In this document: piece after piece, positions 1 through 5,759 of the stretch
How the letters are laid out: the number at the start of each line of letters is the position of its first letter
Position numbering within the stretch: the stretch's first letter is position 1
NCBI GenBank assembly: GCA_934277655.1
Contig: CAKQVC010000142.1
Span: 1-5,890 of the forward strand
Direction: 5' to 3'
Source: an uncultured Clostridia bacterium
Lineage (GTDB): Bacteria > Bacillota > Clostridia > Peptostreptococcales > Anaerovoracaceae
DNA: 5,890 nt
Program-made: the position numbers and the translations under genes
The notes under the pieces: generated by a model
What the model was told of the DNA's origin: nothing
Seen by the model: only the letters and a program-made list of their open reading frames with translations
Databases searched by the model: none

Positions 1-453
1 GTAGTACAGCCCTGCCTGTGCAGCCCAGCAGATAAACATAGCCGAAGTCACATGGTTTTTGCTCCACTCCATAATGTCCGAGATTTCATCCCAATAATCC
101 ACATCCTCAAAATCCAGTTTTTCTACCGGTGCACCGGTAATGATCATGCCGTCATAGTAGTCGTGCTTGATCTCCGAATAGGATTTATAGAATTTCTGCA
201 GATAAAGATCCGTCGAATTTTTGTATTCGTGGGAATCCATGCGGATAAAAGTCACTTCCGCCTGCAGCGGTGAGTTGGAAAGCAGTCTTAAAAGCTGAAG
301 CTCTGCGGATTCCTTTTCTGGCATAATATTGACAACAGCAATTTTAAGCTGTCTGATGTCCTGGCTTGCGGCACGGTCTTCCGCCATGACGAAGATATTT
401 TCCTCGTTCAGCTTCTGCACCACCGGCATCTGTTCGTTAATTCTGATTGGCAT
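1..453 (-). CDS. metA: Homoserine O-acetyltransferase MetA (N-terminal half, cut by window edge)
   Basis: Transfers an acyl group to the hydroxyl of homoserine, the committed cytoplasmic step of methionine synthesis. Only 151 codons are present; the family is about 300 residues, so the catalytic Glu and His of the C-terminal half lie outside the window. The start reads MPIRINEQMPV, typical of MetA. Further family hallmarks follow: a VNIMPEK segment at 41-47, MDSHEYKN at 72-79, TGAPVEKLDFEDVDYW at 106-121, and the active-site FICWAAQAG with the nucleophile at Cys142. Residue 111 is Glu. From published work on MetA specificity, Glu here favours acetyl-CoA and Gly favours succinyl-CoA, so I infer an acetyltransferase despite the common 'succinyltransferase' label. 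The ATG has a GAGGAG ribosome binding site 8 bases upstream, inside the end of the regulator gene, which implies co-transcription. Family assignment is near certain; the acyl donor is inferred. Confidence 0.96.
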   Translation of the reverse strand, partial: MPIRINEQMPVVQKLNEENIFVMAEDRAASQDIRQLKIAVVNIMPEKESAELQLLRLLSNSPLQAEVTFIRMDSHEYKNSTDLYLQKFYKSYSEIKHDYYDGMIITGAPVEKLDFEDVDYWDEISDIMEWSKNHVTSAMFICWAAQAGLYY

Positions 454-458
454 TCTAG

Positions 459-1385
459 TCACTCCTCTTCAAGATGTAAATATTGTTTGATTTCTTTTAT
501 ATATAACTCGCCGATCTCACTCAGCATCGTATTTTTTCTTGTAATATAGCCGATCTCCATGCGGCTGCTCTCATCCACAGAATCCGCCTTAAACGGCACC
601 GCCAGATAATCGTCCCCGTTCAGTTCCTCGCAGATGATACCCGAACACAAAGTATATCCATTGAGCCCGATCATCAGATTCAGCATCGTCGCCCGGTCGC
701 ATGCCTTGATCGTCCTGGTATATTCCCGCGTACTTAAAATCTCCTCTGCAAAATAGAAGGAACTGGCATCTCCCTGCTCAAAAGACAGACACGGATAATC
801 TTTCAGCTGCTCGAATGAGATTTCTTTTTCCTTCGCCAGCGGATGTCCTGACCACAAATATACATAAGTCTGACACTCAAACAAATGATGAAAAACCAGA
901 TTCCCCGCGCGGAGGAGCTTGTTGATAGCCGCCTGATTAAACTCGCTCAAGTATAAGATCCCTATTTCACTCCGCATGCCGCTCACATCCGAAATAACAT
1001 CTTTTGTTTTCGTTTCCCGGATAGCAAACTCATATCTGGATGTGTCGAATTTCTTTACCAGTTCTACAAACGCCTTGACTGCGAAAGAATAATGCTGGGT
1101 AGACACACCGAACTTTTTTTTCAGATTCGATGCATGTCCGTATTTTTCCATCATGGACTCGTACTGACTGTACAACTGGCGGGCATAAGAAATGAACTCT
1201 GCTCCATCCTGGGTCAGCGACACGCCACGTCCGCTCCTGTAAAAAAGCTGGATGCCGACTTCTTTTTCCAGTTCCTGCAAAGCACTGGAAAGGGACGGCT
1301 GGGAAACATATAAGATTTCGGCTGCCTTGTTGAGCGAACCGCTTTCGGCAATCGTGATCGCATAATTAAGCTGCTGCAGTGTCAT
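459..1385 (-). CDS. LysR-family transcriptional regulator, upstream of and coupled to metA
   Basis: A 308-residue protein, the usual LysR-family length. The N-terminal winged helix-turn-helix is clear: MTLQQLNYAITIAESGSLNK, then AAEILYVSQPSLSSALQELE (21-40) and VGIQLFYRSGRGVSLTQDG. A linker helix follows, then the periplasmic-binding-protein-like effector domain from about residue 90 to the end. The open frame extends about 98 codons further upstream, but that part is not LysR-like and overlaps the neighbouring deacetylase gene. The ATG at 1385 gives a standard LysR N-terminus and has AAGGAG 9 bases upstream, so I chose it. The gene ends 5 bases before metA. Position suggests that it controls methionine or sulfur-amino-acid synthesis and perhaps itself, in the manner of MetR, MtaR or CmbR; its effector cannot be read from the sequence. 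The frame beyond the ATG is taken to be chance. Confidence 0.93.
   Translation of the reverse strand: MTLQQLNYAITIAESGSLNKAAEILYVSQPSLSSALQELEKEVGIQLFYRSGRGVSLTQDGAEFISYARQLYSQYESMMEKYGHASNLKKKFGVSTQHYSFAVKAFVELVKKFDTSRYEFAIRETKTKDVISDVSGMRSEIGILYLSEFNQAAINKLLRAGNLVFHHLFECQTYVYLWSGHPLAKEKEISFEQLKDYPCLSFEQGDASSFYFAEEILSTREYTRTIKACDRATMLNLMIGLNGYTLCSGIICEELNGDDYLAVPFKADSVDESSRMEIGYITRKNTMLSEIGELYIKEIKQYLHLEEE
462..467 (-). promoter_or_regulatory. metA ribosome binding site inside the end of the LysR regulator gene
   Basis: Read on the minus strand this is GAGGAG, 8 bases before the metA ATG. It lies in the last Glu-Glu codons of the regulator, whose TGA falls between it and the metA start. Ribosomes terminating on the regulator would therefore cover or expose this site, so translational coupling is likely (inference). 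Confidence 0.75.
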
Positions 1386-1489
1386 CTTCCATATCTCCTT
1401 CCCATCTGTTTTCCGAATCGTCAGAAGCTTGCTCTTCTTCGCAAAATCTTTCCTCCCGGGGCTTATCGCCTGGTAATATTCCGACACAA

Positions 1490-1521
1490 TAAAAAAAGTG
1501 AACTGCCCGACCGCTGTCCAC
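1490..1521 (-). terminator. Terminator-like hairpin in the leader of the LysR regulator-metA operon
   Basis: On the minus strand GTGGAC (1521-1516) pairs with GTTCAC (1503-1498), with one G-U pair. Inside it, past an A-A mismatch, two G-C pairs close a six-base loop. Seven T residues (1497-1491) follow directly, the layout of an intrinsic terminator. It lies about 80 bases past the deacetylase stop and could end that transcript. It also lies downstream of the consensus promoter at 1546-1574, so it would interrupt transcription towards the regulator as well. Stem strength is only moderate. Its role, as a plain terminator or as an attenuator, is open. Confidence 0.55.
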
Positions 1522-1545
1522 CAAACTGTAACATCTGATTTATTA

Positions 1546-1574
1546 ATTATATAGCCGCCACACTTTCCTGTCAA
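1546..1574 (-). promoter_or_regulatory. Consensus sigma-A promoter for the LysR regulator-metA operon
   Basis: On the minus strand TTGACA (1574-1569) and TATAAT (1551-1546) are separated by exactly 17 bases, a perfect match to the housekeeping consensus. Transcription would start near 1539 and leave an untranslated leader of about 150 bases before the regulator ATG. No SAM-I riboswitch or T-box core motif was recognised in that leader; what it does contain is the terminator-like hairpin annotated separately. Confidence 0.85.
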
Positions 1575-1589
1575 GATGGATATAGGAAA
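1564..1589. promoter_or_regulatory. Inverted repeat flanking the -35 box, possible operator
   Basis: TTTCCT (1564-1569) and AGGAAA (1584-1589) form a 6-bp inverted repeat with a 14-base spacer that contains most of the -35 element. A regulator bound here would contact or block RNA polymerase, which would fit LysR-type autoregulation. A 6-bp repeat in an AT-rich region can occur by chance, so this is only a candidate. Confidence 0.25.
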
Positions 1590-1602
1590 ATTCAGAAGGA
1601 CT

Positions 1603-2550
1603 TCACATTCCCAAAATCGTTTCCAGTGCAAACTCCGGCGTCCTGAGATAACGTCCCAGCCCATACAGACTCTCCGCATCCCCCTGCGCGAGCGTACTCG
1701 TTCTCTGATACGAGTTTATGGACATGCGGATACCAAGATCCTTCAGCACCTGATCTGCATTTCGGTCCTGCGGATAAGCGCCATATGGCCATGCAAACAC
1801 CAGCGGACTCACACCAGCCGCCTCTTTGATTTTCTCCTGATTACGCATCAGATCGTCAAATAGCAGCTTATGGTAAGCATTCAGATCCTCCCCTTTTTTC
1901 TGATCTGCACCTTTTCTTCCACCCTTAATTTGATGAAGATCGTAAGTGTGATTCCCGATTTCAACCAGACCGGAACGAGCCATGATTGCTACCTCGCCCC
2001 AATTGAGATTGCAGCTTGCCTCCACCCGATAAATATCGTCCGATGCCAGATCCGAATCTATGCCAATCAAGGAAATCAGCGCTTTCATATGGTACTTTTC
2101 AAGAAGCGGAAAAGCATAAGTATAGTTATTGCAATATCCATCATCAAAAGTAAGAAGCACCGGTTTCTCCGGCAAAGCCGCTCCCCGATCCACATACGCA
2201 GTCAGCTGCGATGGCAGAACCGTCGTGTAGCCATGCTTTTTCAGCCATTTCAAATCCGACTCGAACCGTGCAGCTGATATAAAATATTCACTTTCTTTTT
2301 TGGAGTTTTCCTGAATCCCATGATACATGAGGATCGGAATCTTAACAGAACTGCGACAATCCCTGTGTGCCGCTGAAACTTTCCCTGCTGCATCATTCGA
2401 AACCAGAACATCTCCCTCTTCTCCGGATATTTCCGTCTGCAAGCCACTCCGCAAAACATCACCTGCCAGGCATGTTTTTGTATAGGAAAAGGTTCCCGCC
2501 AGCATCAGCATCACAAGTAACAATGTAAAACACAGCTCTGTTCTTTTCAC
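1603..2550 (-). CDS. Secreted polysaccharide deacetylase (CE4 / NodB fold)
   Basis: A 315-residue predicted exported enzyme that would remove N-acetyl groups from a cell-surface or extracellular polysaccharide by metal-dependent hydrolysis. The N-terminus has a Lys-Arg start, a hydrophobic core (about 8-19) and a likely signal-peptidase site near Ala29; no convincing lipobox is seen. A low-complexity linker leads to the catalytic domain, which opens with IPILMYHGI (71-79) as in PgaB/IcaB-like deacetylases. Motif 1 is TFDDGY (134-139), with the putative base Asp136 and metal ligand Asp137. Motif 2 is NHTYDLH, with His201 and His206 as metal ligands. Motif 3 is FAWPYGAY (252-259). The C-terminal motif is weak. 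The GTG start overlaps the TGA of a 15-codon ORF, and its own ribosome binding site is poor. The substrate (peptidoglycan, poly-GlcNAc or other) cannot be told, and the neighbours give no clue. Confidence 0.9.
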   Translation of the reverse strand: MKRTELCFTLLLVMLMLAGTFSYTKTCLAGDVLRSGLQTEISGEEGDVLVSNDAAGKVSAAHRDCRSSVKIPILMYHGIQENSKKESEYFISAARFESDLKWLKKHGYTTVLPSQLTAYVDRGAALPEKPVLLTFDDGYCNNYTYAFPLLEKYHMKALISLIGIDSDLASDDIYRVEASCNLNWGEVAIMARSGLVEIGNHTYDLHQIKGGRKGADQKKGEDLNAYHKLLFDDLMRNQEKIKEAAGVSPLVFAWPYGAYPQDRNADQVLKDLGIRMSINSYQRTSTLAQGDAESLYGLGRYLRTPEFALETILGM

Positions 2551-2594
2551 GAAAATACGCTCACTTTCTTCATACTACAATCTGTTACTTTCAT
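2547..2594 (-). CDS. Possible 15-residue leader ORF coupled to the deacetylase
   Basis: Reads MKVTDCSMKKVSVFS and then TGA. Its ATG has a strong GGGAGGT site (2611-2605) 10 bases upstream, far better than anything in front of the deacetylase. Its stop overlaps the deacetylase GTG start as GTGA, the classic arrangement for termination-reinitiation. The peptide resembles nothing I recognise, and its role may simply be to deliver ribosomes to the GTG. The alternative, that it is the true N-terminus joined by a frameshift, is less likely because the signal peptide starting at the GTG looks complete. Confidence 0.4.
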   Translation of the reverse strand: MKVTDCSMKKVSVFS

Positions 2595-2677
2595 CTTTAT
2601 GTTTACCTCCCTGATAATATGCCCTCCTCATAGAGAACGTATTGCTTCCTGAAACAGGTATTGATCCTTGTTTTTAG

Positions 2678-2706
2678 TTGCATCGGCTGTATTTCTGTGG
2701 TATCAT
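2678..2706 (+). promoter_or_regulatory. Probable promoter of the 52-residue membrane protein gene
   Basis: TTGCAT (2678-2683) and TATCAT (2701-2706) are spaced by 17 bases. A TG one base before the -10 box gives an extended -10 element. Transcription would start near 2713, about 50 bases before the ATG at 2764. The match is good but not perfect. Confidence 0.5.
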
Positions 2707-2763
2707 GGGGAAAACGAAACTAAAACTCAACAATATGAAAGTTTAAAATCGGGAGGGATATAA

Positions 2764-2922
2764 ATGGAAATCAGTAAAAAAGATAAAGGCACCGTTGATG
2801 TAACTGTTAATGTAGACGTTTCGAAGATCGTCAGAAATGTAGCCGTTGCAGGTGTTCTGATTGTCGGCATCGTTATTGGATGTAGCACGTACAGAAAGCT
2901 TGCTCAGTGGGAAGCAGAATAA
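2764..2922 (+). CDS. Small single-pass membrane protein, function unknown
   Basis: A 52-residue protein I do not recognise. The ATG has a GGGAGG ribosome binding site 7 bases upstream, an extended -10 promoter in front, and a strong hairpin terminator after its TAA, so it looks like a complete one-gene transcript. Residues 1-9 are polar (MEISKKDKG). Residues 10-23 alternate Val with Asp, Thr, Asn or Ser, which suggests a beta strand. Residues 26-39 form a short hydrophobic segment (VAVAGVLIVGIVIG). A basic-aromatic tail with Cys40, Tyr43, Arg44, Lys45 and Trp49 ends the protein. VIGC at 37-40 resembles a lipobox, but the 25-residue polar region before the hydrophobic segment is too long for a normal signal peptide. 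It is the only plus-strand gene of the window and lies divergent from the deacetylase, with no evidence of a functional link. Confidence 0.7.
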   Translation: MEISKKDKGTVDVTVNVDVSKIVRNVAVAGVLIVGIVIGCSTYRKLAQWEAE

Positions 2923-2949
2923 GAGCAGTAATGCAAACGGAATTTTAAA

Positions 2950-2994
2950 AATACAGAAAACGGAACCGAAGGCATTGGTTCCGTTTTCTGTATT
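2950..2994. terminator. Bidirectional intrinsic terminator between the small membrane protein gene and the feo operon
   Basis: An 18-bp perfect inverted repeat (2950-2967 with 2977-2994) around a 9-base loop. The GC-rich core CGGAACC/GGTTCCG sits next to the loop. On the plus strand it is followed by TTTTCTGTATTTG. On the minus strand it is followed by TTTTCTGTATTTTTAAAATT. Both sides therefore have U-rich tails, and the hairpin can end the plus-strand small gene (stop at 2922) and the minus-strand feo operon (last stop at 3027). Confidence 0.92.
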
Positions 2995-3026
2995 TGTATG
3001 AAAGTATATATCTTTAAGTTTAATAG

Positions 3027-3266
3027 TTAATTGCTATTTTCTTGTTTACGGATATTTGCTACGATCTGCTTTTCCATTCTTTCAAGATCCTTCTCCGCAC
3101 TATGGCTGTGGCAGGATCCTGACATTGCGCAGCTTGAGCATCCGCATCCGCAGGAATTTTTTCCTGCTTTTTTTTGATGAATCTGTTGTCTGATAATTGC
3201 GATCACGATAACAGCCAGCAAGAATCCAACAACGATCGTTCCTAAATTTTCTGATAGCCAGCTCAT
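3027..3266 (-). CDS. FeoB-associated Cys-rich membrane protein
   Basis: A 79-residue protein of the FeoB-associated Cys-rich family, commonly found after feoB in Firmicutes. An N-terminal hydrophobic helix (about 9-25, GTIVVGFLLAVIVIAII) is followed by a basic stretch. Next comes the signature CGCGCSSCAMSGSCHSH, with Cys39, Cys41, Cys43, Cys46 and Cys52 plus His53 and His55. The C-terminal tail is charged, probably helical and probably cytoplasmic. It starts 5 bases after the feoB stop, with an AAGGAAG site in the last feoB codons at a rather long 13-base spacing, so it is probably translated in concert with feoB. The Cys/His cluster suggests binding of Fe2+ or another metal at the cytoplasmic mouth of FeoB, in the position of FeoC of enterobacteria. 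That role is inferred; the family has little direct biochemistry. Confidence 0.9.
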   Translation of the reverse strand: MSWLSENLGTIVVGFLLAVIVIAIIRQQIHQKKAGKNSCGCGCSSCAMSGSCHSHSAEKDLERMEKQIVANIRKQENSN

Positions 3267-3271
3267 TTTAT

Positions 3272-5755
3272 TTATTTTGCTTCCTTATAAGGTCTTACCA
3301 GGTTGTAGATAATCGCACCGATTACTGCGATTGCTGCGATTAAGCCGATAATATTCAGGTTTCCTGTTACAGCATTACCGATCTGATTGATAACCAGTGC
3401 AATGCAGTAAGCAAATCCACACTGATAACCGATTGCAAACCAAGTCCACTTTGCGTTGTTCATTTCACGCTTGATAGCACCGATTGCTGCGAAGCAAGGA
3501 GCGCATAACAGGTTGAATACCAGGAATGCATAGCCGCTGATCGGCGTAAATACGGATGCCAGAGTTGTGTAAACATCGCCGGAAGCACCGTACAGGATAC
3601 CCATTGTACCAACGATGTTTTCCTTTGCAACCAGACCTGTAATAGAAGCAACGGTTGCTTCCCATGTTCCGAATCCAAGCGGAGCGAAAATCCAGCAGAT
3701 TGCGCTGCCGATCGTTGCCAGGATAGACTGGTCAAGCTCGTCTTCTGCTAACATTCTGAAGCCTTCATCTGTAAACCCAAAGTAGGATGTGAACCATACT
3801 GCGATTGTTGACAGTAAGATGATAGTTCCGGCTTTCTTGATGAAAGACCATCCACGTTCCCACATGGAGCGAAGTACGTTTCCAGCTGTCGGCATATGGT
3901 ATGCCGGAAGTTCCATTACGAATGGTGCCGGTTCACCTGCGAATCTCTTTGTCTTCTTCAGCATGATACCAGAAATAATGATTGCTGCCATACCTACAAA
4001 GTATGCACTTGTTGCAACCCATGCGGATCCACCGAAGATAGCGCCGGCGATCATTCCGATGAACGGAACTTTTGCACCGCAAGGGATAAAGGTTGTAGTC
4101 ATAATCGTCATACGACGGTCACGTTCGTTTTCAATTGTACGAGATGCCATGATGCCCGGAATACCACAACCTGTACCAATCAACATCGGGATGAAAGATT
4201 TTCCGGAGAGACCGAACTTACGGAAAATACGGTCAAGTACGAATGCGATACGGGACATATATCCGCAGGCTTCCAGGAATGCAAGGAGCAGGAATAATAC
4301 CAGCATCTGCGGAACGAAGCCCAGTACTGCGCCGACACCGGCAACGATACCATCAAGGATCAGACCGGAAAGCCAGTCAGCTGTACCAGCTGCATCGAGA
4401 GCATTTCCAATAAGAACCGGAATACCAGGTACCCATGTTCCGTAAGTGGATGTATCAGGAGCTCCATACGCTTCTTTGTAATCTGTATTCAGATATTCGC
4501 TGACTGCTGCTTCGAAGTCAGCTTTTGTTACACCGTCTACTGTTTCCGTAGCCAATGTTTCTTCATCTTCTACTTCATAAGATACGTTTGCATCTGCAGG
4601 AACCAGAGAGTCTAACTGCTCAAGAGCTGCTTTTGCGCCTTCTTCTGTGTAGTCTTCGCTCTCTGCATCCAGTGCTGCACTGATCTGATCGTCACCGTAT
4701 TCGTCTGCGAAGGCACTGATGATCAGGTCTGTATCTCCATACTGGTCTGCTGCTTCCTCATACTGAGCAGTTCCCATTCCGAAGAGATGATAGCCATCTC
4801 CGAACAGTCCATCGTTTGCCCAGTCAGTTGCCGCACTTCCTACGGTTACCATTGAGATATAGTATACAAGGAACATGATAACCGCAAAAATCGGAAGACC
4901 GAGCCATCTGTTGGTTACGACTCTGTCGATCTTATCGGATGTTGTCATGCCACCTTTGTTATGTTTCTTATAGCATGCTTTGATGATGCCTCCGATGTAA
5001 ATATATCTTTCGTTTGTGATGATGGATTCCGCATCATCGTCCATTTCTATTTCTGCTGCCTTAATATCGTCTTCAATGTGATTTAAAACAGTTTTATCAA
5101 CGTGAAGCTGTTCTAAAACTTTTTCATCTCTTTCAAAGATCTTGATTGCATACCATCTCTGCTGTTCTTCCGGCATGTTATGTACAGCTGCTTCTTCAAT
5201 ATGTGCAATAGCGTGCTCCACAACGCCTGAGAATGTATGCATCGGAATTGTCTTAGAATTCTTTGCTGCATCGATAGCTGCTTCTGCAGCTTCCATGATA
5301 CCTTTATTCTTTAATGCGGAAATTTCCACAACTTTGCAGCCAAGCTGTTTTGCAAGTTCTGCTGTATTGATCTTATCTCCGTTCTTTTCTACGATATCCA
5401 TCATGTTTACAGCGATGACAACCGGAATACCCAGTTCTGTCAGCTGTGTTGTCAGGTACAGGTTTCTTTCAAGGTTTGTACCATCGATGATGTTCAGGAT
5501 TGCATCCGGTCTTTCTCCGATCAGGTAGTTTCTTGCAACTACTTCTTCTAATGTATATGGAGAAAGGGAATAAATACCCGGAAGGTCTGTGATGATAACA
5601 TCATCATGCTTTTTCAGCTTACCTTCTTTTTTCTCTACTGTTACGCCTGGCCAGTTACCTACAAACTGATTGGATCCGGTCAGTCCGTTGAACAGCGTTG
5701 TCTTACCGCAGTTCGGGTTTCCGGCAAGAGCAATTCTTATCTTCTTATCGCTCAT
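3272..5755 (-). CDS. feoB: Ferrous iron transport protein FeoB, with acidic loop insert
   Basis: An 827-residue inner-membrane Fe2+ transporter with an N-terminal GTPase-like domain. G motifs: G1 GNPNCGKT (12-19), G2 Thr39 in GNWPGVTVE, G3 DLPG (57-60), G4 NMMD (117-120), G5 SALK (146-149). A helical domain follows up to about residue 280. TM1 begins near Trp284 (WLGLPIFAVIMFLVYYI). An acidic insert occupies about 319-444. The transport core then carries the Gate motifs: GTGCGIPGIMASRTI with Cys530, and LLCAPCFAAIGAIKRE with Cys751 and Cys754. The open frame continues to a TTG at 5779, but the ATG at 5755 has GGAGGGAG 9 bases upstream and gives the usual MSDKKIRIALAGNPN start, so I chose it. 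The gene starts 4 bases after the feoA stop and ends 5 bases before the Cys-rich gene. The protein is longer than typical (E. coli FeoB is 773 residues) because of the insert. Confidence 0.97.
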   Translation of the reverse strand: MSDKKIRIALAGNPNCGKTTLFNGLTGSNQFVGNWPGVTVEKKEGKLKKHDDVIITDLPGIYSLSPYTLEEVVARNYLIGERPDAILNIIDGTNLERNLYLTTQLTELGIPVVIAVNMMDIVEKNGDKINTAELAKQLGCKVVEISALKNKGIMEAAEAAIDAAKNSKTIPMHTFSGVVEHAIAHIEEAAVHNMPEEQQRWYAIKIFERDEKVLEQLHVDKTVLNHIEDDIKAAEIEMDDDAESIITNERYIYIGGIIKACYKKHNKGGMTTSDKIDRVVTNRWLGLPIFAVIMFLVYYISMVTVGSAATDWANDGLFGDGYHLFGMGTAQYEEAADQYGDTDLIISAFADEYGDDQISAALDAESEDYTEEGAKAALEQLDSLVPADANVSYEVEDEETLATETVDGVTKADFEAAVSEYLNTDYKEAYGAPDTSTYGTWVPGIPVLIGNALDAAGTADWLSGLILDGIVAGVGAVLGFVPQMLVLFLLLAFLEACGYMSRIAFVLDRIFRKFGLSGKSFIPMLIGTGCGIPGIMASRTIENERDRRMTIMTTTFIPCGAKVPFIGMIAGAIFGGSAWVATSAYFVGMAAIIISGIMLKKTKRFAGEPAPFVMELPAYHMPTAGNVLRSMWERGWSFIKKAGTIILLSTIAVWFTSYFGFTDEGFRMLAEDELDQSILATIGSAICWIFAPLGFGTWEATVASITGLVAKENIVGTMGILYGASGDVYTTLASVFTPISGYAFLVFNLLCAPCFAAIGAIKREMNNAKWTWFAIGYQCGFAYCIALVINQIGNAVTGNLNIIGLIAAIAVIGAIIYNLVRPYKEAK
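4424..4801 (-). other. Acidic insert in FeoB (residues about 319-444)
   Basis: This part of feoB encodes about 126 residues with 32 Asp/Glu, 3 Lys, no Arg and one His. It sits between TM1 (ending near residue 306) and the conserved segment DWLSGLILDGIVAGVGAVLGFVPQ, where E. coli FeoB has only a short stretch. Topologically it should be an extracytoplasmic loop. The reading frame and codon use stay continuous, so it is part of the protein and not an assembly artefact. Boundaries are approximate. Confidence 0.8.
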
Positions 5756-5759
5756 TTTT

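Noticed and set aside
1463..1534. 23-codon ORF (MLQFGGQRSG...) through the terminator-like hairpin, as an attenuator leader peptide
   Set aside because: Its ATG has no ribosome binding site and there is no run of Met or Cys codons ahead of the hairpin, so classical leader-peptide attenuation is not supported.
1386..1545. SAM riboswitch or T-box in the leader of the LysR-metA operon
   Set aside because: I looked for SAM-I core motifs and the T-box GGTGGNACC signature and found neither; only the hairpin with U tail is visible.
1386..1679. N-terminal extension of the LysR frame upstream of 1385
   Set aside because: It would add about 98 residues unlike any LysR protein and overlap the deacetylase gene, while the ATG at 1385 has a good ribosome binding site and gives a standard winged-helix start.
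1870..2277. 135-codon plus-strand open frame
   Set aside because: It lies antisense to the deacetylase catalytic domain and has no family resemblance or supporting context.
2648..2658. CCTGAAACAGG small palindrome upstream of the small membrane protein promoter
   Set aside because: Only 4-bp arms with a 3-base centre; too short to distinguish from chance.
3789..4445. 218-codon plus-strand open frame
   Set aside because: It is antisense to the conserved FeoB transport core, has no recognisable domain, and is explained by codon bias of feoB.
5142..5528. 128-codon plus-strand open frame with hydrophobic Ala/Ser/Cys-rich sequence
   Set aside because: It is antisense to the FeoB GTPase domain; the composition reflects the reverse complement of that gene.
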